Shown piece by piece: positions 40,704 to 49,195 of a stretch of 64,000 nucleotides of DNA; the first letter of the stretch is position 1, and every line of letters begins with the position of its first letter. The notes under the pieces are model-generated. The model was not told where the DNA came from and did not search any database. It saw nothing but the letters and a program-made list of their open reading frames with translations. The stretch comes from CAZMGV01 sp964565925 (GTDB lineage: Bacteria > JAGRBM01 > JAHCIT01). The DNA lies in contig CAZMGV010000003.1 in NCBI GenBank assembly GCA_964565925.1, positions 1 through 64,000 on the forward strand, in the 5' to 3' direction. Position numbers and translations under genes: made by a program.

Positions 40704-42701
40704 TCAGGCTGCTTGTTTCTTCTTCTCCGAGAGGCGGATCCGTTCGTCGATGTAGTCGCTGGCGCGTTCGGCCATCGCCATGATCGTGAGCTGCGGGTTC
40801 ACGCCGAGCGAGCTGGGCACGGACGAACCGTCGCAGATGAACAGGTTTTTCACGTCGTGGGTCTCGTGCGTCGGTTTCACGACGGACGTGCCGGGGTCGT
40901 TGCCCATCATGCAGGTGCCCAGCGGGTGATAGGCCGACAGGTCGAAGTGATAGGCCTTGAGCTTCGAGGGGCCTTCGCGTTCCAGACGGCGGATTTTCTC
41001 TTCCGTCGAGAGGTCGTCGAACACCTGCAGGCCGGGGTAGACGCCTCTGGCGCCGGCCGCCAGATAGACGCGCGCGAGGATCGCCTGCGCGCGGATCATC
41101 TTCTTCCGGTCGACGTCGTTCACCGAGTAGGTGATAAGCGGCTGCCCGGCGGGCCCCAGCCGGACGCGGCCGCGGCTCTCGTCCTCGATCATGAAACCGA
41201 AGCAGGCGAGCCGGTCGTAGTTGTCGATGAGGTCCCGCCACTTCTTGCCGACGAAACTGACGGCGGCGCCGCCGAGATCGAGCGGCGTGAACGCCCCTTC
41301 GTACCGGATGCCTTCGTCCTCGAACTCCTCGATGGCGTAGCCCTGCGGGATGGCGTTCCAGCCCTCGATCTTCTCGTCGAACAGCGCCCAGCTCATGCTG
41401 GCCGGGTGGATCGAGAGATTTTTCCCCACCATGCCGGACGAATTGGCGAGCTTGTTTTTCAGCAGCAGCAGCGGCGTGTACATGGTGCCGCAAGAGAGCA
41501 CGACCGCCTTGGCGCGGACGGTGAGCTTCACCTTCCGGCCGTCCCGGTTCTTCGCTACGGCGACGACGCCCACGGCGCGCCCGTGCTCGACCAGGATCCG
41601 GTCCACGCGGGCTTCGGTATAGAGCATCGCGCCGGCTTTGAGCGCCTCGGGCACGTAACTCACGTTGGTGGAGCGCTTGGCGTCGGTCGGGCAGCCGAAG
41701 CAGCACAGCCCCTGGCCGTCGCACTCGGGCGCGTTGCGGCGCAGCGGATTATGGCGGTAACCCAGAGCGTCGCAGCCGCGCGCGATCACCGTGGCGCAGC
41801 CGCCCAGATATTTCGCCTTGGCCTCCTCGACGCCGATCATTTTCTCGGCCTTCCTGTAGAAGCTGTCCAGCGAGTTGGGTGTGAATTCGGAGAGGCCGAA
41901 CTGGCTGCGCCATTTGGCGAGCACCCGCTCGGGCACGCGGTAGCAGGTGCCGGAGTTGATCGTCGTGGTGCCGCCCACGGTGTTACCCAGCGGGATCGGG
42001 ATGAAGGCGTTACCGACGGAGAACGTGGCGCCCTGGTTGCGGTACATCTTTCGCTGCATCTCGACGGACTTGCCGTTGAAATCCATGCGCGTGAAATGCT
42101 TGCCCTCCTCCAGCATGAGGACGGCATGTCCCTTGGAGGCGAGTTCGTAGGCGACCGGCGCGCCGCCCGCCCCCGTGCCCACCACGACGGCGTCCACTTC
42201 CAGCGTTTCGGCTTCAGACTCCTGCGCGGTGAGACTCGTGATCTGCGCGTCCCAGCGGTTTTTCTCGGCGTGCGCGGGCAGTTCGACGCTGAACTTGCAG
42301 CCCAGCGATTCGTGGATCTTGCGGTCGTTGAGATAGGACAGCTTCATCGGGGCCATGAGGCCGCGGAAACTCCAGAACAGGGCGGAGTTTCCGTAGACGC
42401 TTTTCAGCACGTCTTCGCGGTCGTCGCGGGAAGCGATCTTCGAGAAGGGACGGCCCTTCACGGCCACGGCGCCCATCTCGATCGCCCAGAGCATCGACCG
42501 GTAGAAACCCTGCCCGGCGGGGCCCAGCCGTCCGATGAAGTTCTCGATCTTGTCGACGACGATTTCGTCCGGGGACGGAAGCACCTTGCCCGGCGGGAAC
42601 GCCGCGTCGGCGATCTGGAGCAGAATGCGGCGCTCGGTCTCCGAGAGAAACCGCAGCCGCTTCTTGCCGTGCGCCTCAGCCGTCGTTGTCGCTTCCGCCA
42701 T
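40704..42701 (-). CDS. GMC-family FAD oxidoreductase
   Basis: A 665-residue flavoprotein. Residues ~20-130 form an N-terminal domain like gluconate 2-dehydrogenase subunit 3 (FLSETERRILLQIADAAFPPG). Then the FAD dinucleotide fold AVVVGTGAGGAPVAYELASK, the GMC segment GGTTTINSG and the C-terminal SAYHPLGTCMMG with the catalytic His and NPQLTIMAMA. This architecture is typical of large long-chain alcohol or cholesterol oxidases. ATG at 42701 has GGAG six bases upstream; a Met four codons earlier lacks one. First gene of a two-gene unit with an operator-like dyad upstream. Confidence 0.9.
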   Translation of the reverse strand: MAEATTTAEAHGKKRLRFLSETERRILLQIADAAFPPGKVLPSPDEIVVDKIENFIGRLGPAGQGFYRSMLWAIEMGAVAVKGRPFSKIASRDDREDVLKSVYGNSALFWSFRGLMAPMKLSYLNDRKIHESLGCKFSVELPAHAEKNRWDAQITSLTAQESEAETLEVDAVVVGTGAGGAPVAYELASKGHAVLMLEEGKHFTRMDFNGKSVEMQRKMYRNQGATFSVGNAFIPIPLGNTVGGTTTINSGTCYRVPERVLAKWRSQFGLSEFTPNSLDSFYRKAEKMIGVEEAKAKYLGGCATVIARGCDALGYRHNPLRRNAPECDGQGLCCFGCPTDAKRSTNVSYVPEALKAGAMLYTEARVDRILVEHGRAVGVVAVAKNRDGRKVKLTVRAKAVVLSCGTMYTPLLLLKNKLANSSGMVGKNLSIHPASMSWALFDEKIEGWNAIPQGYAIEEFEDEGIRYEGAFTPLDLGGAAVSFVGKKWRDLIDNYDRLACFGFMIEDESRGRVRLGPAGQPLITYSVNDVDRKKMIRAQAILARVYLAAGARGVYPGLQVFDDLSTEEKIRRLEREGPSKLKAYHFDLSAYHPLGTCMMGNDPGTSVVKPTHETHDVKNLFICDGSSVPSSLGVNPQLTIMAMAERASDYIDERIRLSEKKKQAA

Positions 42702-42721
42702 CACCCGCTCCATTATATAAA

Positions 42722-42740
42722 GGAGGCAGTATCCGCCTCC
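42722..42740. other. Small hairpin in GMC leader
   Basis: GGAGGC and GCCTCC arms with a seven-base loop lie between the dyad at 42743 and the GMC start. On the minus strand the 5' arm GGAGGC is far from the start codon, so it does not act as its ribosome site. Function unclear. Confidence 0.45.
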
Positions 42741-42742
42741 CT

Positions 42743-42770
42743 CTAAAATAGACGCTCGTGTCTAGTTTAG
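42743..42770. promoter_or_regulatory. Operator-like dyad upstream of GMC oxidoreductase
   Basis: Arms CTAAAATAGAC and GTCTAGTTTAG pair at 10 of 11 positions around a six-base centre. The size and symmetry fit a TetR-type operator. It lies about 42 bases upstream of the GMC start. No regulator gene is adjacent. Confidence 0.6.
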
Positions 42771-42864
42771 GCAAGTAAAATCGACAAATTCAGGATAAGT
42801 CGTTGAGATAATTGACATTATCTGCGCTTACTTCAGCTCGCTCTCAAATACTGAGACGGTGGTT

Positions 42865-42903
42865 TCCCGCTCACCCTGAGCGCCGTCGAAGGGTCGAGCG
42901 GGA
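42865..42903. repeat. Inverted repeat flanking GIY-YIG gene, left copy
   Basis: TCCCGCTC...GAGCGGGA ends with ACCCTGAGCGCCGTCGAAGG between. It ends eight bases before the stop codon of the GIY-YIG gene. About 33 bases are identical to the inverse complement of the copy at 43249. Confidence 0.9.
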
Positions 42904-42910
42904 ACTCCAC

Positions 42911-43201
42911 TCAGGGATTCCGGCTCCTGCACCGGGCGAGAATCGATACCAGTTTCCAGTCACCCTTCATCAGCGCTTCTTTCTTAGACCGGCTCCACCC
43001 TTTGATCTGCATTTCGGCAGCGAACGCCGAATCGCAATCCGGGAACGCGTCTTTCCATGCCAACTCGACCGGACGACGGTTCCGGGTGTAACTCTCAAGT
43101 TCACCGGATTGATGCTGGGCCAGCCGAACTTCCAGATTGTCGGTGTGCCCGGCATAATAGGAGCCGTCGGAACAGCGGAGTATGTAGACCCAGAACTCCA
43201 T
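42911..43201 (-). CDS. GIY-YIG nuclease family protein
   Basis: A 96-residue protein with one GIY-YIG domain: WVYILRCSDGSYYAGHTDN at the start (variant VYI...YAG), then RLAQHQSG, RRPVELAWKDAF and the catalytic Glu region FAAEMQIKGWSRSKKEALM. It is of the small YhbQ-like class. Such proteins are single-domain nucleases of unclear role. It is bracketed by an inverted pair of a palindromic repeat within 8 and 48 bases of its ends, a layout not expected for a house-keeping gene. Confidence 0.85.
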   Translation of the reverse strand: MEFWVYILRCSDGSYYAGHTDNLEVRLAQHQSGELESYTRNRRPVELAWKDAFPDCDSAFAAEMQIKGWSRSKKEALMKGDWKLVSILARCRSRNP

Positions 43202-43248
43202 TTTTTGAGGTTATCATCATTCCTCGCCGGGCGGGACTGCTGCTGTCG

Positions 43249-43282
43249 CGCTCGACCCTTCGACGGCGCTCAGGGTGAGCGG
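43249..43282. repeat. Inverted repeat flanking GIY-YIG gene, right copy
   Basis: The minus strand reads CCGCTCACCCTGAGCGCCG then TCGAAGGGTCGAGCG, identical over about 33 bases to the left copy at 42865. It lies 48 bases upstream of the GIY-YIG start and 45 bases before the dioxygenase gene on the plus strand. Confidence 0.9.
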
Positions 43283-43326
43283 ACTCCGGCCTGATCAATC
43301 CAACAATCGAAACCGGAGATTCACGA

Positions 43327-44112
43327 ATGACTATTCCCGCCCTTTTCGTGTCCCACGGGTCGCCGATGGTGGCGGTCGAGCTGGATCCGTACACGGACGC
43401 GCTGACGGCGTTCGGTCAGAGGTATCCGGAACCGAAGGGGATCGTGGTGATTTCCGCCCACTGGGAGACGCAGGGCCCGGTACGGGTGACGACCGGCGCC
43501 GACTACAAAACCATCCACGACTTCGGCGGATTCCCGGAAGAACTCTACCGGCTGCACTACCCGGCGGCGGGAGATCCGGCGCTGGCAGAAAAGATACTGG
43601 CGCTCCTCACTGCCGGCGAGATCCCCTGCGAGGCGGACCCAAGGCGCGGTCTCGACCACGGCGTGTGGGTGCCGCTCCGGTACCTGTATCCGCAGGCGAA
43701 CATCCCCGTTGTCTGCGTGTCGCTGCCGGTGCCGAGAAAACCCGAGGCGATGCTCAGGGTCGGCGAGATTTTGCGGCCGCTGCGCGGCGAAGGAGTGATG
43801 ATCCTGGGCAGCGGCGGGCTCGTCCATAACCTTTCGCGCGTGAACTTCGGCGAGAAATACGCCCCGGTGGATGTGTGGGCCAAACGGTTCGACCAGTGGA
43901 TCGGCGAGCAGATCGCCGCGAAGAATATCGAAGGCATACGCCACTACGAGACCGAAGGGCCGACCCCGCGCATTGCCGTGCCCACCACCGAACATTTCGA
44001 TCCGGTGTTCCCGGTGCTGGGGGCGCGGCTGCCGGGCGACCGTGTGAATACCTTTTTTGAAGGCTTCCACCATGGGAATTTGTCCATGCGGTGCTTCGCG
44101 CTGGAGAGCTGA
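43327..44112 (+). CDS. Extradiol ring-opening dioxygenase, class III (LigB/DODA type)
   Basis: A 261-residue protein of the LigB superfamily, DODA/YgiD group. Metal and active-site residues are seen as LFVSHGSP (first His), ISAHWET (second His), LDHGVWVPLRYLYPQA (third His) and the terminal TEHFDPVF. These Fe- or Zn-enzymes open catechol-type rings (4,5-extradiol cleavage). A single-gene unit between the repeat-flanked nuclease and the convergent HEAT protein. Confidence 0.92.
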   Translation: MTIPALFVSHGSPMVAVELDPYTDALTAFGQRYPEPKGIVVISAHWETQGPVRVTTGADYKTIHDFGGFPEELYRLHYPAAGDPALAEKILALLTAGEIPCEADPRRGLDHGVWVPLRYLYPQANIPVVCVSLPVPRKPEAMLRVGEILRPLRGEGVMILGSGGLVHNLSRVNFGEKYAPVDVWAKRFDQWIGEQIAAKNIEGIRHYETEGPTPRIAVPTTEHFDPVFPVLGARLPGDRVNTFFEGFHHGNLSMRCFALES

Positions 44113-44115
44113 CGG

Positions 44116-44646
44116 CTAAACGGTTTTCTTCCCCAGCAGTTTCTGCAGGAATCTCGCCCGAGCCTTCACCGACGGCGGGCCGTTTTCGAGCCGTTCATTC
44201 ACCAGCGCCTCCGCGCGCAGCCGGAGCGCCGGGTTGCCGAGCGACAGCCTCGCGATCCCGTCCATGGCCCAGGTCTGCACGATACGGCTCTCGTCGGAGA
44301 GATACCCCTCCAGCACTTTCACCGCGCGGTTCTTCTGCATGGGGTTGAGCTTGAGACGCGGCAGAAGCTGCGCCACATGCCACCGGATCTCCTGCTGGGG
44401 GATAGCGGCGACCTCGCCCAGGATAAACGACGCGTACGGCGAGAGCGGCTCCGTGTTGTTAACGGTAAGTTTCTCGACCGCGTCGGCCGCCCGCATCCGG
44501 ACCAGTTCGTCCGGGTCGGCCATTCCCCGCACCAGTTCGTCAAAAAGCGACGGGTCGCGCCTCACCTTCGCGCAGACGGCGTCGACACCCTTGATCATCC
44601 GGCGGTCCCCGCCGGAGAGAAGCGCCAGAAGCGTAGGGGTCATCAT
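44116..44646 (-). CDS. HEAT-repeat protein
   Basis: A 176-residue helical protein with HEAT-like repeats (ADPDELVRMRAADAVEKLTV and DESRIVQTWAMDGIARLSL). No catalytic motif. Its start overlaps the stop of the upstream VWA lipoprotein gene (ATGA), so it is translationally coupled. A second ATG is one codon in. A protein-protein interaction role is likely. Confidence 0.65.
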   Translation of the reverse strand: MMTPTLLALLSGGDRRMIKGVDAVCAKVRRDPSLFDELVRGMADPDELVRMRAADAVEKLTVNNTEPLSPYASFILGEVAAIPQQEIRWHVAQLLPRLKLNPMQKNRAVKVLEGYLSDESRIVQTWAMDGIARLSLGNPALRLRAEALVNERLENGPPSVKARARFLQKLLGKKTV

Positions 44647-46256
44647 TCCGCCAGCACGACTTCGTTGAAGACCGTGATCAGGATGCCCCAGGGGCCCGGT
44701 GCGACCTTGCCCGCGATATCGAGCGCCTTCTTCACGTTTTTACGGAGGCGCGCGTTGGCCTCCTTGTCGACCGCCGAGACGGACTTCTGGCCCGGCGGAA
44801 GCGAGCCGGAGGTGAGCGTCACATCCGACACGACGATCAGCGGCGCCGGAGTGTTCTTTGCGATCTGTTTCTCCAGTTCGAACTGCATGTGATTGAACCG
44901 GATGAACTCCTTGTCGAGCGCGCCGGACGAATCCCAGTCCACCGCCACCTCGATATTGGCGGTCTGCACACGGACGAGATCGAGAGCGGCGGCATTATTG
45001 CCCGCCTCGCTGAGGCGGGACGCCTCTTTCAGCGCCATGGCGTTGGCGAATACGACCGCGTTGCGGGCGACCTTCCGGTTCAGGTTGTTCGGACCCGCCC
45101 TTCCCCAGGCGACTTTCGGCGCCGCTTCCAGAAGCCGGATGTCACCCTCGGTGACCTTGTTGTCGGCATTGACAGGCGAGTAGCTCACCGAAACCGACAG
45201 CGGCGCCGTCTCGCCGGACGCCACGCCTTCCACTTCCGCCATCAGGATGCGCCAGTCGTCGAGATTCAGTTCTCCGAGCGGGATGGTGACCCGCCCACGC
45301 GGGTCCGGCTGATACTCCTCGAACCCGTAGATGCGGTTGATCTTGAACCCCTTGCCCGGCTCGAACGTGGCGCGGACGTCACGTACCACCGGTATGACCG
45401 TTGACCGCAGGTCCTGACCGAGGATGGAACCGAGCGTCTCGCCCGAATTGGCGAAGTAGTAGTGGCCCCCGCCCGCCGTGGCGATCTCCCGGAGCAACGC
45501 CTCGTCGACGTCCAGCCCCAGACCGACCGTCGAGATCCGCTGCGCGTCTTTCACATACTCACCGCCGGTACGGCGGGCCAGTTCCTGCGGCGTCCTGACC
45601 TGCACCGTGGATTTGCCATCGGTGATCAGGACGAGCCGCGACGTCAGTCCCGGCGAGAACCGGCGGAGCTGCTGGTAACCCACCAGAAGACCGTCCTCGA
45701 TGTTGGTGCTCGCCTGGGCGGTGATTTTCGCCAGTTCCGCGAGTACCGCCTTGCGGCTCTCCGCGTTGATCTTCACCGGAGGAATAATGACCCGGGCATC
45801 GTCGTCGAACGTCACCAGCGCGAACTCGTCGCCGTCCAGCAGTTCGGCTGCGGCCTTCTGCAGCGACTCCCGCGCGTCGGTGATCTTGCGGTCCATGTTC
45901 ATCGAGCCGCTGGTGTCCAGCACGACGCACAGGCCGACGTTCTGCCGGCGGTCGGCCTCGGAGAGCGGGCGTGTCTTCAACGATACCTGAGCGAGCGTCA
46001 CCTGCCGGGTGGCGGGAAGATTCCCTTCCAGATAGTCCACCGAGAGCGCCAGCGGCTGGCCCTTGGCCGGCGGCGGCAGACCGTCCTGCGGGAATGCATT
46101 GATGTATTCATCAACCCGCAGCGACTTGCCGAAGTCGAGCTTGCCCTCTTCGATCGCTTTCTGGGTGTAGTAGTAGGACGACGTTTTGGTCGCGCACCCG
46201 CCCGCCAAGATAGTACAGAAAATCCCCAGCAGAAGCCGCCAGTTCCGGTACCCCAT
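44643..46256 (-). CDS. VWA-domain lipoprotein
   Basis: A 537-residue protein. The signal ends in a lipobox (TILAGGC), so it should be lipid-anchored. The von Willebrand factor A domain has the MIDAS motif VLDTSGSMN, with LITDGKSTVQ further on, then a domain of the Ca-activated chloride-channel-like (YfbK) class. ATG at 46256 has GGAGGG nine bases upstream; the longer frame gives non-membrane sequence. It overlaps the HEAT-repeat gene. Its ligand is unknown. Confidence 0.85.
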   Translation of the reverse strand: MGYRNWRLLLGIFCTILAGGCATKTSSYYYTQKAIEEGKLDFGKSLRVDEYINAFPQDGLPPPAKGQPLALSVDYLEGNLPATRQVTLAQVSLKTRPLSEADRRQNVGLCVVLDTSGSMNMDRKITDARESLQKAAAELLDGDEFALVTFDDDARVIIPPVKINAESRKAVLAELAKITAQASTNIEDGLLVGYQQLRRFSPGLTSRLVLITDGKSTVQVRTPQELARRTGGEYVKDAQRISTVGLGLDVDEALLREIATAGGGHYYFANSGETLGSILGQDLRSTVIPVVRDVRATFEPGKGFKINRIYGFEEYQPDPRGRVTIPLGELNLDDWRILMAEVEGVASGETAPLSVSVSYSPVNADNKVTEGDIRLLEAAPKVAWGRAGPNNLNRKVARNAVVFANAMALKEASRLSEAGNNAAALDLVRVQTANIEVAVDWDSSGALDKEFIRFNHMQFELEKQIAKNTPAPLIVVSDVTLTSGSLPPGQKSVSAVDKEANARLRKNVKKALDIAGKVAPGPWGILITVFNEVVLAE

Positions 46257-46421
46257 CGCTACAATCCCTCCGGCAAACGCCGATTTCGATTTGTAGAACA
46301 GATAGTAGCGGGAAAAGGGCCTGCCGTCTCGTGACGGCTGACACATTTCAGGACCGTACGGAGATATAACGGGCGGCCGTTCCGTTAACGCCCCGGGTCA
46401 GGCCGGGACCAAACCGGAAAA

Positions 46422-47447
46422 TCATGCCCAGGGGCTAGGCAGTTCGTCTCCGGCCTTGAACCGGTAGTGGGTGCCGTCGAACTCACGGGTGGCGCTCAGC
46501 TGCGACTCCATCACTTCGAGATTGCCCAGCAGTTCGCAGGCGACCAGGAACTCCTGCATGCCGGTGGCCTTGGGGAATATGCGTCTGCCCAGTTCATGAA
46601 CCGTGAGCGAACCGGCTTCCTTCAGCACGTTCCACATCTTGAGCTGCCGCTTGGCGTAGAAGGCGAACAGAGACGCCGCGACTTCGTCATGGCCCCGGAA
46701 CGGAAGGCCGTGGCCCGGCATCACGCAGGAGAGATTCACCTCGCGGATCTGCTTGATCTGGTCGAGGTAGCTCACGAGCGAGCGGAATTTGCGGCTGTAG
46801 TCCAGCTCGCCCTCGGCGCCCAGCTCGATCACGGGATTGGGGGAAATCTCCTCGAGGATATGGTCGCTCGAGAAGATGAACCCCGTGACCGGCTCGTAGT
46901 AGCAGACGATGCCCAGCGTGTGACCCGGCGTGTAGAGCACTTCCAGCTCGAAATCCTCGAACGGAATCCGGTCGCCGTGCTTCACGTAGTGTACGGCCCC
47001 CTGCACCGGCGGTGAGAACTGCCGGTTCATGTTGGCGATCATCCCCATGGCGTTGAACGCGGCGTCGGTGAGTCCCAGGCGGCGGAAGAAGTCGCCGTAG
47101 ACGCCCTTCATCTGTTCGACGCGGTTGCCTCCCACTTCGGTGATTTTCGAGGCTTCCGCCTGGTTAACGTAGATCTCGGCGCCGGAGAGGCCGCGCACTT
47201 TTTCCGTGAGCCCGTAGTGATCCGGGTGGCCGTGCGTGATGAGCACCCGGCGGATTTCTTCCGGCCGGTAGCCGATGGCCGCGATCCGCTCCACGAACGC
47301 CTTCCAGGCGTCGGGCGTCTGCAACCCGCCGTCAACAAGCGTCAGCGGCCGTTCAATCAGATAGGAGTTAACCGTCGGGACGCCCGGGAAGAACGTGGGC
47401 GTCTGGATCAGGTGAACCCCCGGTGGTGTCGCGACCTTTACGGTCAT
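46422..47447 (-). CDS. MBL-fold metallohydrolase
   Basis: A 341-residue metallo-beta-lactamase-fold hydrolase with intact THGHPDHYG, later TPGHTLGIVCYY, SSDHI and VMPGHGLPF, and a helical C-terminal domain of the LACTB2-like type. Homologous in layout to the protein at 23054-24067, which has an altered motif. The substrate is unknown; a TetR-like operator lies 54 bases upstream, so it is probably a regulated catabolic enzyme. Confidence 0.88.
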   Translation of the reverse strand: MTVKVATPPGVHLIQTPTFFPGVPTVNSYLIERPLTLVDGGLQTPDAWKAFVERIAAIGYRPEEIRRVLITHGHPDHYGLTEKVRGLSGAEIYVNQAEASKITEVGGNRVEQMKGVYGDFFRRLGLTDAAFNAMGMIANMNRQFSPPVQGAVHYVKHGDRIPFEDFELEVLYTPGHTLGIVCYYEPVTGFIFSSDHILEEISPNPVIELGAEGELDYSRKFRSLVSYLDQIKQIREVNLSCVMPGHGLPFRGHDEVAASLFAFYAKRQLKMWNVLKEAGSLTVHELGRRIFPKATGMQEFLVACELLGNLEVMESQLSATREFDGTHYRFKAGDELPSPWA

Positions 47448-47501
47448 GGGTGGCTCCCGCAGGCCCGGTATTCCCGGGCTGTAGGAGCAGGGTACGGAAT
47501 A

Positions 47502-47519
47502 TTGACTGAACAGTCAATC
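47502..47519. promoter_or_regulatory. TetR-type operator-like dyad upstream of MBL gene
   Basis: ATTGACT and AGTCAAT arms form a perfect inverted repeat around GAAC. It lies 54 bases upstream of the MBL start codon on the minus strand and matches the TGACTG...CAGTCA type of TetR operator. No regulator gene is nearby. Confidence 0.6.
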
Positions 47520-47559
47520 AGTTGGGCCAATGGAAGCGGGAACGATGGCAGGCCTGTGG

Positions 47560-47964
47560 TCAGCTGTCCTTCTCGTCTTCCGAATAAAGCATCTCTTCGA
47601 TGGATAATTCCCCGGACGCTTCCGGCAGGTCCGTTGCCTCCGGGAAAACCGGCGCCGGAACTCCCTGCGGCTGACCGGCGCTCCCGCCGTGCCAGATCTT
47701 ATTCATGATGAACTGGTGTGCCGCTCCCTGCTGCGCATGCAGGGTCAGCTTGATCTGCACCGGCTGGTAGCCGTCGGCATGGACCTCGATGCGGTAGTGG
47801 CCGGGCGGCAGCTGAAGCAGGAACGAGCCGGTGATCTTGCGGCTGACGTAGGGAGAGTCCCCGTGGAACACCCGCACGAACCCTTCGATCACATGGCCAT
47901 CATGGTCCTGCACCTGCCCCCGGAAGGTGGCCTGACCGTGCGGGTCGTTATGGTTGCTGGTCAC
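47560..47964 (-). CDS. Carboxypeptidase-regulatory-like domain protein
   Basis: A 134-residue protein. Residues ~10-90 (FRGQVQDHDGHVIEGFVRVF, then FLLQLPPGHYRIEVHADGYQP) look like a carboxypeptidase regulatory-like/PEGA beta-sandwich; the C-terminal 40 residues are acidic and disordered. No signal peptide is visible, although these domains are usually extracellular. Function unknown. Confidence 0.6.
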   Translation of the reverse strand: MTSNHNDPHGQATFRGQVQDHDGHVIEGFVRVFHGDSPYVSRKITGSFLLQLPPGHYRIEVHADGYQPVQIKLTLHAQQGAAHQFIMNKIWHGGSAGQPQGVPAPVFPEATDLPEASGELSIEEMLYSEDEKDS

Positions 47965-48005
47965 TGCACGATTATATCCGATCCTGCACCGGCAAAGCGG
48001 ACAAA

Positions 48006-48039
48006 CAGAAGCGGCCGCCTCGGAGGGCGGCCGTTTCTG
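48006..48039 (-). terminator. Hairpin terminator after lipase gene
   Basis: A long stem: CAGAA and CGGCCGCC pair with GGCGGCCG and TTCTG around a short loop. On the minus strand it is 18 bases after the lipase stop. The T-rich tract after it is weak, so termination may be incomplete; it can also act for the opposite strand. Confidence 0.65.
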
Positions 48040-48057
48040 CCGTGGGAAGCGCGGGGC

Positions 48058-48963
48058 TTAGAAGCCCTGGGCCTTGAGACCGGACGCTATTCCCTTGAAG
48101 AGCCCCTTGGCGTCGAATCCGCCGGTGGAACCCAGCAGCTGGTTCACTTCATCCAGATGGTTCGCGTTCAGAGTCAGGTTCTTCGCCACACCCCAGGAGG
48201 CGGAGGTCTTGCTGACCAGGCCGTCGTTGGGGGTCGAATCGACCAGACCGGTTACGAACAGCAGCGCATCGGACGGATCGAGCGAAAGGTTGACCGTGCT
48301 CGTTCCGCTGTAGCTCCAGTAGGTGACGCCGGGGACGTCGGTGACGACCGTATTCCAGGCGGTGTCGTAGGCCGTCGTGAGGTTCTTCACGGCCAGGGCC
48401 ACATTCTGGGGCAGGTAAGGCTTGCCGCTCAGGATCGTGCCGCCCAGTGCCGAGACGAATGCATTGACGGCATCTCCGAGCGGACCGGTCAGGGTCATCG
48501 CGCCGTTGATGACCGCGTAGGCGAGGTCGGCGATCTTGGCGCCGCGGTGCGGGGTGGCGACCGTGACGACCGCAGCCACCTTGTTCGCCAGGCGGTATTT
48601 CGTCGCATAGCGGACGTCGAGGCCGCCCATGCTGTGGCCGACAAGGATCACCTTCGGCGCGCCGGTGATGGCGAGAATCTGCTCGACCTGGTCGGCGAGC
48701 TGGTTACCGCGAACCTCGATCGAGTTGAACGCCGACACTTCCGTGGCGAACACCTTGTGACCGTCGGCCTTCAGCGCGGCGGGAATACCATAGAAGTATT
48801 CGATCCCGACCAGCGAATCGAACCCGCTGAAACCGTGGGCCAGGACGATCGGGTATTTGCAGCCGACTTTCGGCGGTGTGGAGCCGCCGGCATGGGCGGC
48901 AAGGGGCGACATCGCCAGCAGGGCGACGAGCAGAACAAAAGCGGACTTCGATTTGCGAATCAT
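48058..48963 (-). CDS. Secreted triacylglycerol lipase, foldase-dependent family
   Basis: A 301-residue secreted lipase of the family I (Pseudomonas/Burkholderia LipA-like) group. It has a signal peptide (residues 1-25), an oxyanion-hole motif AHGFSG near 42-47, and GHSMGG with nucleophile Ser111. The Asp of STPNDGLV (Asp247) and His of LNANHLDE (His269) complete the triad. Family I.1/I.2 lipases require a membrane foldase; one is encoded at 51340-52422, split from the lipase by a two-component system. Confidence 0.9.
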   Translation of the reverse strand: MIRKSKSAFVLLVALLAMSPLAAHAGGSTPPKVGCKYPIVLAHGFSGFDSLVGIEYFYGIPAALKADGHKVFATEVSAFNSIEVRGNQLADQVEQILAITGAPKVILVGHSMGGLDVRYATKYRLANKVAAVVTVATPHRGAKIADLAYAVINGAMTLTGPLGDAVNAFVSALGGTILSGKPYLPQNVALAVKNLTTAYDTAWNTVVTDVPGVTYWSYSGTSTVNLSLDPSDALLFVTGLVDSTPNDGLVSKTSASWGVAKNLTLNANHLDEVNQLLGSTGGFDAKGLFKGIASGLKAQGF

Positions 48964-49195
48964 GGGTCTCTCCTCAGGCGGGGCTCCGACTCTCTCGGCG
49001 CCCCGGTGCGTGCATTTGATGGAGAGACTTTAAGGGTTCCGGTTCCGGCCCATCAGATAGCGGGGGTCACGTTCACCCATGACTTTAGTCACGATCTTCA
49101 ACGCCGTTTTATTATGCACTGCGTCATCGCCGGTCGCGATCCTTTATTGGGAACAAGCCGGTGAAACCGTTAACCTTCCGGAACCAAACGCCTTT

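Noticed and set aside
42712..42717. TATAAT as -10 element of the GMC promoter
   Set aside because: It would place the transcript start almost at the start codon, leaving no ribosome site; probably fortuitous.
40311..42746. An 811-codon plus-strand frame opposite the GMC oxidoreductase
   Set aside because: It mirrors the GMC and partner genes on the other strand, has no recognisable domain and a shadow-like composition.
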